Of a DNA stretch of 14,195 nt, positions 7,401 through 14,195 are shown piece by piece. The position numbers were made by a program, and so were the translations under genes. The DNA comes from Balneolaceae bacterium SMO_bin1. Its GTDB lineage: Bacteria; Bacteroidota; Rhodothermia; Balneolales; Balneolaceae. The notes below the pieces were generated by a model that worked only from the letters and a program-made list of their open reading frames with translations, was not told where the DNA came from and did no database searches. Each line of letters opens with the position of its first letter. Position 1 is the first letter of the stretch. The stretch lies in NCBI GenBank assembly GCA_003123965.1, contig NNSL01000441.1, positions 1 to 14,195 of the forward strand, written 5' to 3'.

Positions 7401-8219
7401 GATGATGGGCAGCGGCAGATATAAATTATCAACCAGATTGGTAAGCGGGAAAACATGGTCGCGGAATGTATAATACCCCCCATGGCTGCCGTTACTAAAA
7501 AACGGGTGATGGGTAGCAATTACCACATGCTTACTGCTATGCTCTTCGGCCAATTTTGAGGTTTGATTGATAACCTCGGTGCGGGTTTTAAATTCACAAT
7601 TCTCCACTCTTGGATTTGGGTTGTAACTTTCGGCAACCATCCACTGCGAATCGAGCATAATCAGGTACCAGCTTTCACCCATATCTATACCAACTGGTCC
7701 CGGACAACCATTACGAGGATGAAATTCTGCTTCGGCGGTAGGGTATTCTTCTATGAACCGGGCCTGCGCCTCCAGCCCCGAAATGCCGTTCCACCAGTCA
7801 TGGTTGCCCGGAATAAAATAAGCCTGCCCTCTGTAATCTGTTAGCGTGCGCATATTGCGGTTCATAATAGCCTCATCTTCTTGCCGGGCTGAGCTATTGG
7901 TATCGGGCGTCATGCCAGAATCGTAGATGTTATCACCTAAGAAAACTACAGTGCTGCTATCTCCGGCCTCTTTTAATTGATATTCAAGGGCTTCGAGAAC
8001 ATAATCCGTACCATTTAGTACCGGACGCCCGGTATCGCCAATCAAAAATACGCTATAGTCAATTTCTTTGGTTTGAACGGAATCCGGTTTTTGGGCCTGC
8101 CCTGTTTCGTAAAATGGCCGTGGCGTGCCGCAGGAAACCACAAACAGCAAACAAGAAAATATAGCCAGCCAGGCAAAAAATGTTGGCAATTTAGGGGTAC
8201 TGCTTTTCACGGAGCTCAT
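4434..8219 (-). CDS. multidomain lipoprotein: purple-acid-phosphatase-like phosphoesterase, kinase-like region, BamA-like barrel
   Basis: This 1261-residue envelope protein has four parts. (1) A lipoprotein signal ending in VVSC puts the lipidated Cys at C30. (2) A calcineurin-like phosphoesterase spans about 55-385, with the ACP5/purple acid phosphatase motif series GDTG (61-64), GDNIYDSG (95-102), GNHDWW (138-143), HHPF (237-240) and GHEHS (317-321). (3) A middle region of about 500-780 contains GDWDRHEGQW (630-639) and PIDRDNAFF (656-664), the pattern of the DRHxxN catalytic loop and the DFG-like metal site in Fam20, PI4K-II and HipA-type kinases. It is followed by a linker with an RTX-like GGEGEDVI (855-862). 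(4) A C-terminal outer-membrane barrel spans about 905-1261, with NLRGFARNRFAG (1164-1175), FFDEGRVW (1206-1213) and a terminal beta-signal ending in Phe, as in BamA-like surface antigens. Parts 1, 2 and 4 are well supported; the kinase fold is inferred from two motifs. The gene may follow the NTT/HEAT unit or have its own promoter; no consensus promoter is seen in 8220-8340. Confidence 0.9.
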   Translation of the reverse strand: MSSVKSSTPKLPTFFAWLAIFSCLLFVVSCGTPRPFYETGQAQKPDSVQTKEIDYSVFLIGDTGRPVLNGTDYVLEALEYQLKEAGDSSTVVFLGDNIYDSGMTPDTNSSARQEDEAIMNRNMRTLTDYRGQAYFIPGNHDWWNGISGLEAQARFIEEYPTAEAEFHPRNGCPGPVGIDMGESWYLIMLDSQWMVAESYNPNPRVENCEFKTRTEVINQTSKLAEEHSSKHVVIATHHPFFSNGSHGGYYTFRDHVFPLTNLVDNLYLPLPIIGSIYPLYRKLGRSPQDINHQQYQEFIYQVREAVEDIDNVFFAAGHEHSLSFYEKEKTDADKEGTDFFITSGSGSKKSYARTGYGAEFVYSQNGFAKLISYKDGSVSVEFWVPDKQNKQGKLVYYKELIAPEAERTVEKQIAMRRDNYAGTEDTVKKVQAGPNYAAGSFHRFIWGDHYRDTWTTEVDVPVFDMDTKKGGLKVLEVTGGEQTITIIVEDSSGTRHVMRSVQKNPTKSLPDMLQDTFVKGVAQDQTSASHPYGAVIVPTLASAAGVYHTTPEIGYVSKKSGIKMDVGNKEGILVNFQEFISPRWFNKKYDKQAAGMISSDELWERMRMGGNAKVDEKQLVRSRIFDMFIGDWDRHEGQWFWAETKTDSLSIYEPIPIDRDNAFFKSDGAIPWIGRREWALRKFQLFDEGVRDIAGLNVNAQYFDRWFMNELPKEEWLAIAEEMQQSLTDSVISEAISKWPKPIRQINAETFERKLQARRDKLTDFASRYYDILNEGVNVYGTDQPDVFEVQRDENGNVKVRVYSKSDGNNSTTLRYDRMFKASETDDIRLYGFGSDDVFNLNGEVKRSITVRIIGGEGEDVINDKSLVEGGSEQTLVYDTYYGSTINSAGETRSKRSDDPRINRFNNRGFKYGFTAPLVSFGYNRDDGLFLGGGALIQTQGFRKNPFATEHRVTAKHALRTSSFSFSYNGTYTDELDPLTLELGAEVLAPRFVTNYFGLGNETERAREDYDFYNYETDNVDLDIGIAEGLQNLVFLNAGLGYEYFRPLETVGFISSPQSSLTDEDFGPHHFATAEAGIRVNTIDNLVLPHYGVEFEFTGELNVGLNSRSETFTRLKSTGKVFYTWESLSTTLASRIGIATNIGDYDFFQANVLGGQRLFTQPGNLRGFARNRFAGRTSLFHNTELRTELGKINSYFLPAKFGIKAFFDEGRVWVDGENSSTWHIGYGGGLWVSPLEYFVLDASYAISKEDEFVSVTLGFNF

Positions 8220-8314
8220 ACTAGATTTTAAAATGAGTATTGATTCTTGCTTACGATAAATGACTGACTCTTATTCTATTCTCATGCTTAACATTGAAAT
8301 GCCATCCACGATTC

Positions 8315-8331
8315 CTATGATGGGCTCATAG
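8315..8331 (-). terminator. weak hairpin after the cyclic-nucleotide-binding gene
   Basis: CTATGA (8315-8320) and TCATAG (8326-8331) form a perfect 6-bp stem with a five-base loop, nine bases after the stop of the minus-strand gene ending at 8341. There is no T tract on the minus strand, so it may be a pause site, an attenuator or chance. Confidence 0.25.
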
Positions 8332-8340
8332 ATCATTTAC

Positions 8341-8775
8341 TTACCGTATAATTTTATCAGTTGTTTGAATAAACTGGCGGATTTTATCCACTAAAAATTT
8401 GATTAGGCCCCTGCTAAGGTGCACACGGTCTTCAATTAAATCGTAGAAGTCTGCATTGTCTATTTTAAGCAAATAAGAATCTTCGGTGGCTGTAGCTGTG
8501 GCCAGGCGGGGTTCGCGGTCAAAAAAGCCCCAAATGCCGAACGCTTCATCTTCGCCAATCATTTTTTTATTTCCATTTTTGCGCTCAATCTCAACGGCTC
8601 CGTCAATCAACACATACATCGAATCAGAAGAGTCGCCCTCAGAATAAATGACATCACCCTGCGATACGCGAAAATCATGGGCAATTCCGGCCAAGTGCGC
8701 CAGCTGTTCAGAAGGGATGTCGCCAAACATTTCTATGCGCTGCAAATGTATTACCTTTTCAATTGTTGTTTCCAT
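8341..8775 (-). CDS. cyclic-nucleotide-binding domain (CNBD) protein
   Basis: This 144-residue protein is essentially one CNBD beta-roll with flanking helices. LQRIEMFGDIPSEQLAHLAG (11-30) is the typical N-terminal helix region, followed by GDVIYSEGDSSDSMYVLIDGAVEI (40-63, split by the usual turns). The phosphate-binding cassette is FGIWGFFDREPRLATAT (79-95). R90 and the following A-T are in place, but the glutamate expected after FG (as in FGEL) is I81. Binding of cAMP or cGMP may therefore be lost or altered. The frame is open to 8847, but I chose ATG 8775: it overlaps the last 17 bases of the HEAT gene, suggesting translational coupling, and it begins right at the domain. There is no DNA-binding domain, so it probably acts as a partner of the carrier rather than a CRP-type regulator. 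Confidence 0.85.
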   Translation of the reverse strand: METTIEKVIHLQRIEMFGDIPSEQLAHLAGIAHDFRVSQGDVIYSEGDSSDSMYVLIDGAVEIERKNGNKKMIGEDEAFGIWGFFDREPRLATATATEDSYLLKIDNADFYDLIEDRVHLSRGLIKFLVDKIRQFIQTTDKIIR

Positions 8776-11540
8776 AACTGGCTTTTTTATTCCTATTATA
8801 TACGTATTCAGCAGTTTCCTGAATAAGCGGCGGGTTACCATTATCAACAGTGGCCGCGTGTTTCACATGTTCCCGTAACGAATCGGGGCAACTAGCCGAA
8901 ATACTAAAAAGTGCACAGGCCCGCAACCACACATCATCACCCTCGAGCAGAGTTAACATGCCCTCTTCGTAATCGGTTACAAGTCCGCCGAAGAGATTGC
9001 GCCCCTTTTTCGAGCTTTTCCTCATCGTCGGGCGTATCAATTATTGGTAAAATATATTCTTTTTCCTCCACTGTAAGCACATTGTCAATAAATTCCACAG
9101 AAGCGGCACGGGCGTCCTCACTGCTGCTTTTTAACGCAAGATACGACCCATAAATATCCTGCTGATCGTGCACCAGTCCCACAAGGCGGAACAGCCGCTC
9201 TTTGGTTTGGTCCATTTTTTCTTTTAGCGCAATGATTAGAATATTATTCGGAATATCGGTGCGCTGTACCATTTTTGTTGAGAGAAGCTCGAAATATACG
9301 TGGCTTTCGTGCCGCACGGCGCGTTGTATCTTATCCTCGTCAAAATAGAGGCGCCGGTTATTTCTCTTTAATTTATTAAGCGCTTTAATCACTTTATAAC
9401 GCAACTGGGGGTTCTTCTCATTCAGCATTGAAAGCAGATGGCTTACCGACTTTTTCCCGGCTACATGCGTAAATATCTCCGGAATTTGTTCCCGAATATC
9501 CAGCTCTTTTGACTCGTCGAAAAAGGCTTCTTCATACGTTTCCAAACATTCTTCACCAAATGAAGCCAATGTTTTCTGCACCTCTACAACAAACTGGTGT
9601 TCCTTCAGCTTGTTGAGCAATTCATCGATAAACGATTTGTCTTTAAGCCGACGAATACTCTCCAGCGTTTTGTGTACTACCACCCTTTCATTTTGGGCCA
9701 GCAACGTTGATAAATACTCATTACCCATGGGGTGATCCGGTACGTAGCCCAACACTTGGGCAATCTGGGCCTGCAGGACAATCGAGTCATTATCGTCGCG
9801 CTGCAGTACCTCCTCTAGCAGTTCTTCATCGATTTCCTCAGACGAGCCACGTCCATCGTGTTTATACACGCAAACCAGCGCCGCATAGCGGATATTTTCG
9901 TCTTCATGGTTCAGATATGAACGCATCACATCTTCGGGTTTTTCATCACCATGTTCACACAAATAATTGACTGCTTCCAGGCGTACTTCCGGATCGGGAT
10001 CGTCGAGCAGCTGTTTGGCTTTATCGGAGATATCAACCGAATCAACTTGCTGCAGCAGCGCCAGTGCCCGCCCGCGTATCTCACTGTGAGAGCTATCTAG
10101 CAGGTTTTGTAACTCATCCGTGACTTTGCTAACATCGCTGTCTTCGAGCATAATCAGCGCGTAGATAATGCGCGAACTGTTGCCGCTCTGCAGCATTTCT
10201 GTAACGGCACGGTACACCACTGGCTCATTCAAATTCAGGGTAATCTGATCGACATCGATGTAGCGTTTACGCAGCGAATCACGAAATTTTTTGACGTACT
10301 CTCGGCGGGCCCACACTCCAAGCATCACCCATACACCAACAGCGGCAAGCACTACGTAAGAAATTTGTTCTACCGAAAAATCACGCCAATAAATAAATGC
10401 CAGCAGAAGCAGGCCGGCTATGCCGCGGAAAAAACGATCAACAAAAATATCCATGAAAATTTTTGTTTTGCGCTTAACGCTTTGCGGCAAAGGTAAAAAC
10501 AGCAGCTCACGTCCAGTCTGGTCGATTGAATAGCGGGTGGCTCTATCAAAACCCTGCATGTAAATGGCTACTGCTAATACCGGCTCAAATAAAAACAACA
10601 GCGCGCCTACCATAATACTGCCCGGCCGGGCTAAAATAACGCCTCCCAGCCCTAGCCGCTTAATAATTTGGGTCGAAAGAAAAATCTGAATCAGCAGTGA
10701 AATAAAACTAAGACCGCCATAAAAACTGCCCATAAACGAAGTAAGTGCTGCCGTATTTGGATAGGCGCGCGTAGCCACCGTTTTAAACTGGTAATCAACC
10801 AGCGTACTCACCAGCATGGCAAATCCAATAATACCGGCAATTAGCAGCTGGTACCGCGATTTCATTACTGTTTTAAACACATCGCGCATCGAATAAGCAA
10901 AGGTATCATCAGACCCACCCTTCGATTCAGATTCCTCAGCGTTTTTGCCCTCTTTTAAGAGATAGGTAATTGCCAGGCACGCCCCCAGTAATCCCATACT
11001 TACAAAGAGCAAATTTTCGGTACTCAGGTTCAACCAGGCAACCAGTACGGTTGATGCCTGACTACCTGCTATAGCTCCCAGAATGGCACCTAAATTAAGA
11101 AATGAAAACAACCGCTTAGACTGTGGAGCATTAAACATGGCATTGGCAAAAAGCCAAAATTGGGAAATTATCAGTATGCCAAAAATGCCCACCCACACGT
11201 AGAAAACAACAAATACCCACTCCATGTTGAAGGTAAACACCCACCGCAGCACCAGTAAGCTTACAATGAAAAATACAAGTGAGCCCCGCAAAACTTTCCG
11301 CGAAGTATGCTGCCGCAGGTATTTTGACATAAAGATAGATACAGGCACGGCCACCGCAGCGAGCAGCAGGTAAATAAAAGGCAGCTGGCGGGGTCCAATC
11401 TCGGAAAGGAATAGGCTGTCGCGCGCTGGTTTCAGAAAATACAGCGTAGCCATCAGCATAAAATGGAGCAAAAACATAAGGCTTGCTGCAAGCCATTCAT
11501 CCTTGCGAACTTCGTAAAAAAGATTGACGAACTTCCTCAT
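8759..11540 (-). CDS. NTT-like nucleotide carrier fused to HEAT repeats, with a +1 frameshift near the 3' end
   Basis: This is an integral membrane carrier of the NTT/AAA (ATP:ADP antiporter, chlamydial/plastid type) or related MFS class. About ten to twelve membrane segments lie in residues 18-410. NTT-like marks are FLKPARDSLFL (35-45), FWLFANAMF (128-136), SKRLFSFLNLGAILG (141-155) and the late loop RKTKIFMDIFVDRFFRG (357-373). Residues about 440-920 form a cytoplasmic tail of HEAT-type helical repeats, for example LLDDPDPEVRLEAVNYL and YLNHEDENIRYAALV. The first frame ends in an implausible Arg-rich tail at 8937. At the run C4T5 on the plus strand (9002-9010) a one-base shift restores GRNLFGGLVTDYEEG and continues to 8759, giving 926 residues. 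The substrate is unknown; nucleotides are expected from the family, but free-living members are not well characterised. The stop overlaps the start of the CNBD gene. Confidence 0.85.
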
Positions 11541-11642
11541 GCTACGCCTTCTAAAATAACTTGTGCTTCATCATAATTGACTGATGCTTAAAATCAGGCA
11601 AATATGTAATTATCGCAAAAACAATGCTTTAGTGACTGCCTA

Positions 11643-13142
11643 TTACTCAATCATATCTTCATTAGTCTCGGCGCGTCTTTTAAATTCATTGCCAGCAAAA
11701 CGAACCACGAAAAAGTATCCTGCGATCACCACTATAGTAGCAATAGAAAGCCAGCGCACATGTTCAATACCTACATATGCAGCCACTACTAAATTAAGCA
11801 CTACTGCCAGCACCTTGGCCGCACGCTGACCAAACATGTCAATAAAAGCCTTCGCTTTATATTTGGCATCGCGCGAAGTTGGCGTATAAAGTGACTCTTT
11901 GGCCGATTGAGTGATGGAATAATAGAGCGAATTATCGGTAATGGAGAGCGCAGCGGCAACCCATAAAATGGGCACCGCTATAAAACCAATAGACAAAACA
12001 AAATCGAGAACCGGCAGAATAAGCAGCGCCATGCCCACACTCTTTTTATTCATTACATAAGGGGTTGCAAACAGCTGTACACTGATGGACACCAGCCCGA
12101 TAAGCAACCCATACGTGCCGAAAAAGGCGTCAATTTCAGTACCCTGCAAAGTTGAGGCCTCCACCGTGGCCGACAGCTGAAACTCAATGATGTTTGAAAT
12201 AATTTCGTAGAATCCGATAATACCCAATATAGCCAGAAGGTATTTTGAGCTGAATACCAGTTTTGCGCCCTCCAGGGCAGCACTCACCGACTTTCCTTCC
12301 TCATCAGACTCAGGCTCGTCAGCTTCGTCTGAGCGAGTGTTTACAAAATATGCGAGTGCAGCAATAATGGCCATCGCCAAAATACAGATCAGCAGCAGGC
12401 TTTGCCGGCCCAGCATCTGTTCCTGGTAGCCGGCGAAACCGAACTGTCGGTTCAGCCATTCACTCAGCTGAATTATGTATTGATACACAGGAAATGCAAT
12501 TTCCATAAATCCACGCTGCAACTGCTCGGCGATATTCAGCTCTCTAAATGGTGTGGCCAATAATTCGCGAGCGGCCTTTACATCAACCAGAGCACTCACA
12601 AAGGTACTGCCGAAAAAGCCGCCTACCACCCCACCAAGCCCGATAATGCCATATAGTCGCTTCGATTCGCCCGGGCTGTTTACATCGTTGGCGAAGGCCC
12701 AAAATGTTGCTACCATTATGGAGTTAAAAATATCGCCAAACACGTAGAAGGTCCACGCATCGGTGGCACTGAGGGTGGTTAATGCAAAACCAAAGTAAAT
12801 AAGCGCTACACTAATCAACCCGCAAAAAATATACACTACCTGCTGGCGCTTGAACCGCCGCACAAGCAGGGTAAACAAAATCACCACACCAAATACCACC
12901 ACCATATTTACAACCTTGGCCAGCTGTTCAACCTCAGCTCCGCCAAAGGTAAGACCAAAAAGAAGCAGCGGATCTTCTTTATAAAAACTTATTAGGGCTC
13001 CCTTTTTTATAGGTTTGAGCACCCAGAAAACTGCAATTATCAAGAAAAAGAAAAGTGATAAAGCCAGCGCTCGGGGCCATTCACCCTTTTTAATGTCAAA
13101 AAATTGCTCTTTTATACTGGAAATGTAGCTTTTGTCACTCAT
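11643..13142 (-). CDS. NTT (ATP/ADP translocase-type) membrane carrier
   Basis: This is a 499-residue polytopic membrane protein of the NTT family, about twelve membrane segments, of normal family length. Family marks are FWVLKPIKKGALI (39-51), GGAEVEQLAKVVN (67-79), FWAFANDVNSPGESKRLYGIIGLGG (about 147-171, in two parts), and the C-terminal KAKAFIDMFGQRAAKV (429-444). An acidic cytoplasmic loop (DEADEPESDEE, 272-282) separates the halves. In Chlamydia, Rickettsia and plastids such proteins exchange ATP for ADP or import nucleotides. Here the substrate is unknown. It is followed 102 bases later by the NTT-HEAT fusion on the same strand; the two may form a pair or a heteromer. The start ATG 13142 has only an A/T-rich upstream region. 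The C-terminal tail is short and has no HEAT repeats. Confidence 0.88.
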   Translation of the reverse strand: MSDKSYISSIKEQFFDIKKGEWPRALALSLFFFLIIAVFWVLKPIKKGALISFYKEDPLLLFGLTFGGAEVEQLAKVVNMVVVFGVVILFTLLVRRFKRQQVVYIFCGLISVALIYFGFALTTLSATDAWTFYVFGDIFNSIMVATFWAFANDVNSPGESKRLYGIIGLGGVVGGFFGSTFVSALVDVKAARELLATPFRELNIAEQLQRGFMEIAFPVYQYIIQLSEWLNRQFGFAGYQEQMLGRQSLLLICILAMAIIAALAYFVNTRSDEADEPESDEEGKSVSAALEGAKLVFSSKYLLAILGIIGFYEIISNIIEFQLSATVEASTLQGTEIDAFFGTYGLLIGLVSISVQLFATPYVMNKKSVGMALLILPVLDFVLSIGFIAVPILWVAAALSITDNSLYYSITQSAKESLYTPTSRDAKYKAKAFIDMFGQRAAKVLAVVLNLVVAAYVGIEHVRWLSIATIVVIAGYFFVVRFAGNEFKRRAETNEDMIE

Positions 13143-13540
13143 TAATTATTTCAATAATTGAAGTACACTTGCCAAGCACATTAAATATACGCTTAAATCC
13201 AATTTGTGTATGCATAAGATAAATGGCGCCATAGTTTACAGACGTCAGTTGCCTTACTTCTCTTACCTTGATACCAAGCCTGCTTAGGCAAAAAAGTTGT
13301 ATTAGTTCCAATTCACGTAATAAACCTTTTTAAATAGAGTTAATAAGACCGGCACTTATCACAAACTTTCACAAGTTATCGTTCTGAATAGCTGAGGATG
13401 TGCAAAAATTAATGTATAATAAATGGTTGTTATAAAAGACTGTTTTATGGAAGGGCAAAAATTTTGAACTTAAATCATCAGCTCTACTGTTACTGAATGT
13501 AGCTCTTGAACACAGTTAACCATAAATAAAAGTCGGTATT
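13143..13540. other. 398-base gene-free divergent intergenic region
   Basis: I see no convincing gene here. The region separates the divergent NTT unit and the DUF2911 gene, so it should hold both promoters. Candidates are TATATTTA on the minus strand (13182-13189, one mismatch to TAnnTTTG) for the carrier, and TATAAT (13415-13420) or AAATTTTG (13459-13466) on the plus strand for DUF2911; none has a matching upstream element. Small inverted repeats are ATAAAA-gactg-TTTTAT (13432-13448) and AACTT-tcac-AAGTT around 13365-13378. These could be operators, but they are short and AT-rich. Confidence 0.4.
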
Positions 13541-14086
13541 ATGAAAGCATTACATAAATTATTCTCATTTTTGATGATTGCGGGTTTCGCAATCGCATTT
13601 ACAGCATTAAACGCCCAAGCGCAGGAACGTGGAAACGAAAAACCGCGTACCAGTCCCAATGCCTCGGTAAGCCAGACTATTGGAACTACTGAAGTTACCA
13701 TTACTTACGGCCGACCCAGCGTTAATGATCGCACTATTTTCGGTGATCTAGTACCCTTTGATGAATGGTGGCGCACCGGTGCCAATGAATCAACCGCTAT
13801 TACCTTTTCAGATGATGTCATGATAGAAGGTCAAAAGGTTGATGCCGGCACATATTCGCTTTACACTATTCCAGGAAAAGATACCTGGACCATAATTCTG
13901 AATTCTAAACTATCTTGGGGAACACAGTACGATGAAAGCCAAGATGTGCTCCGTGTTGAAACACAACCCCAAGACGCGCCGGCAATGGAGCAGCTCATGT
14001 TCTACTTTCAGGATGTGACCGATACCTCAGCTGAGGCCGTAATGCATTGGGACGAAACGAAAGTTCCTTTCACGATCGAGGTATAA
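13541..14086 (+). CDS. secreted DUF2911 family protein
   Basis: This is a 181-residue protein with a clear Sec signal peptide: MKALHKLF, a hydrophobic core of about 9-21, and a signal peptidase I site around AQAQ-E (25-29). The mature part is a DUF2911 domain. Its diagnostic segment is ITYGRPSVNDRTIFGDLVPF (54-73), followed by DEWWRTGANESTAITFSDDV. The G-x-Y-S-L-Y-T-I-P strand and LSWGTQYDESQDVLRVE follow as usual in the family. Such proteins are frequent in Bacteroidota and Balneolota and are periplasmic or secreted; their function is not known. The start ATG 13541 gives a standard signal peptide, and the gene is closed by a strong terminator, so it is probably monocistronic. Confidence 0.92.
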   Translation: MKALHKLFSFLMIAGFAIAFTALNAQAQERGNEKPRTSPNASVSQTIGTTEVTITYGRPSVNDRTIFGDLVPFDEWWRTGANESTAITFSDDVMIEGQKVDAGTYSLYTIPGKDTWTIILNSKLSWGTQYDESQDVLRVETQPQDAPAMEQLMFYFQDVTDTSAEAVMHWDETKVPFTIEV

Positions 14087-14120
14087 ACACGTATCAAACA
14101 AACTGATTCGCATACTATTA

Positions 14121-14166
14121 CAAGCCATGATGGGAGCCTAACCCACCATGGCTTGCTTATTTTTTT
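14121..14166 (+). terminator. rho-independent terminator after DUF2911
   Basis: The arms CAAGCCATGATGGG (14121-14134) and CCCACCATGGCTTG (14142-14155) form a 14-bp stem with one A-C mismatch and a seven-base loop. A T7 tract follows at 14160-14166. It starts 34 bases after the stop codon at 14086. Confidence 0.92.
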
Positions 14167-14195
14167 CACCTTTCTTTGGGGCGCCAACTTTATTC

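Noticed and set aside
8776..8847. Longer start (ATG 8847) for the CNBD protein
   Set aside because: The added 24 residues lie inside the frameshift-corrected HEAT gene and have no domain character; the ATG at 8775 forms a compact overlap.
11131..11496. 121-residue minus-strand ORF with Ala/Cys/Tyr-rich composition
   Set aside because: It is another frame of the NTT-HEAT gene's membrane segments; the real frame has matching carrier motifs.
13274..13293. GCCT-gctt-AGGC mini hairpin followed by AAAAAAG in the divergent spacer
   Set aside because: Only four base pairs, and the A run would be a T tract only upstream of the hairpin on the minus strand; too weak to call a terminator.
1..14195. CRISPR array, insertion sequence, integrase or phage genes, toxin-antitoxin or defence cluster
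   Set aside because: I found no regularly spaced repeats, no transposase or integrase motifs and no terminal inverted repeats flanking any block; the tRNA has no visible partial duplicate that would mark an attachment site.

Overview
The window looks like chromosomal sequence from a member of the Bacteroidota/Balneolota/Rhodothermota (FCB) group, most likely a free-living aquatic or halophilic bacterium. This is inferred from the gene families: a DUF4834-like small protein, a secreted DUF2911 protein, a deoxynucleoside kinase, and a very large metallophosphoesterase with a C-terminal beta-barrel. It is also inferred from two near-perfect Bacteroidota-type promoters (TTG/TTTG, 19-21 bases, TAnnTTTG) and the general lack of strong Shine-Dalgarno sequences. 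I cannot name the species.

Layout. Positions 2-1013 (+) hold a gene tail, a deoxynucleoside kinase interrupted by a one-base frameshift, and a DUF4834-like membrane protein, tightly packed as an operon. Next are a TPR protein (1143-1688, own promoter) and a tRNA-Leu(GAG) (1776-1864) with its own promoter and a terminator hairpin. From 1969 to 4406 lies a patchwork of housekeeping and stress genes on both strands: a YjlB-like cupin (-), a small orphan protein (+), a gamma-glutamylcyclotransferase-like protein (+), a single-domain CheY-like receiver (-) and MsrA (+).

The second half is almost entirely on the minus strand. Reading from 13142 down to 8341, three genes form a probable unit: an NTT (ATP/ADP-translocase-type) carrier, a second NTT-like carrier fused to a long HEAT-repeat tail, and a small cyclic-nucleotide-binding-domain protein whose start overlaps the end of the HEAT protein by 17 bases. 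The HEAT gene carries a second one-base frameshift. Downstream (8219-4434) is a 1261-residue predicted lipoprotein joining a purple-acid-phosphatase-like phosphoesterase, a middle region with Fam20/PI4K-like kinase motifs, a short RTX-like motif and a BamA-like outer-membrane barrel. At the right end, after a 398-base gene-free stretch, a secreted DUF2911 protein (+) is closed by a strong terminator.

The most interesting objects are the phosphoesterase/kinase-like/barrel protein and the NTT-NTT-HEAT-cNMP unit. The two frameshifts are both single-base gains at homopolymers, so sequencing or assembly error is the first explanation to test.
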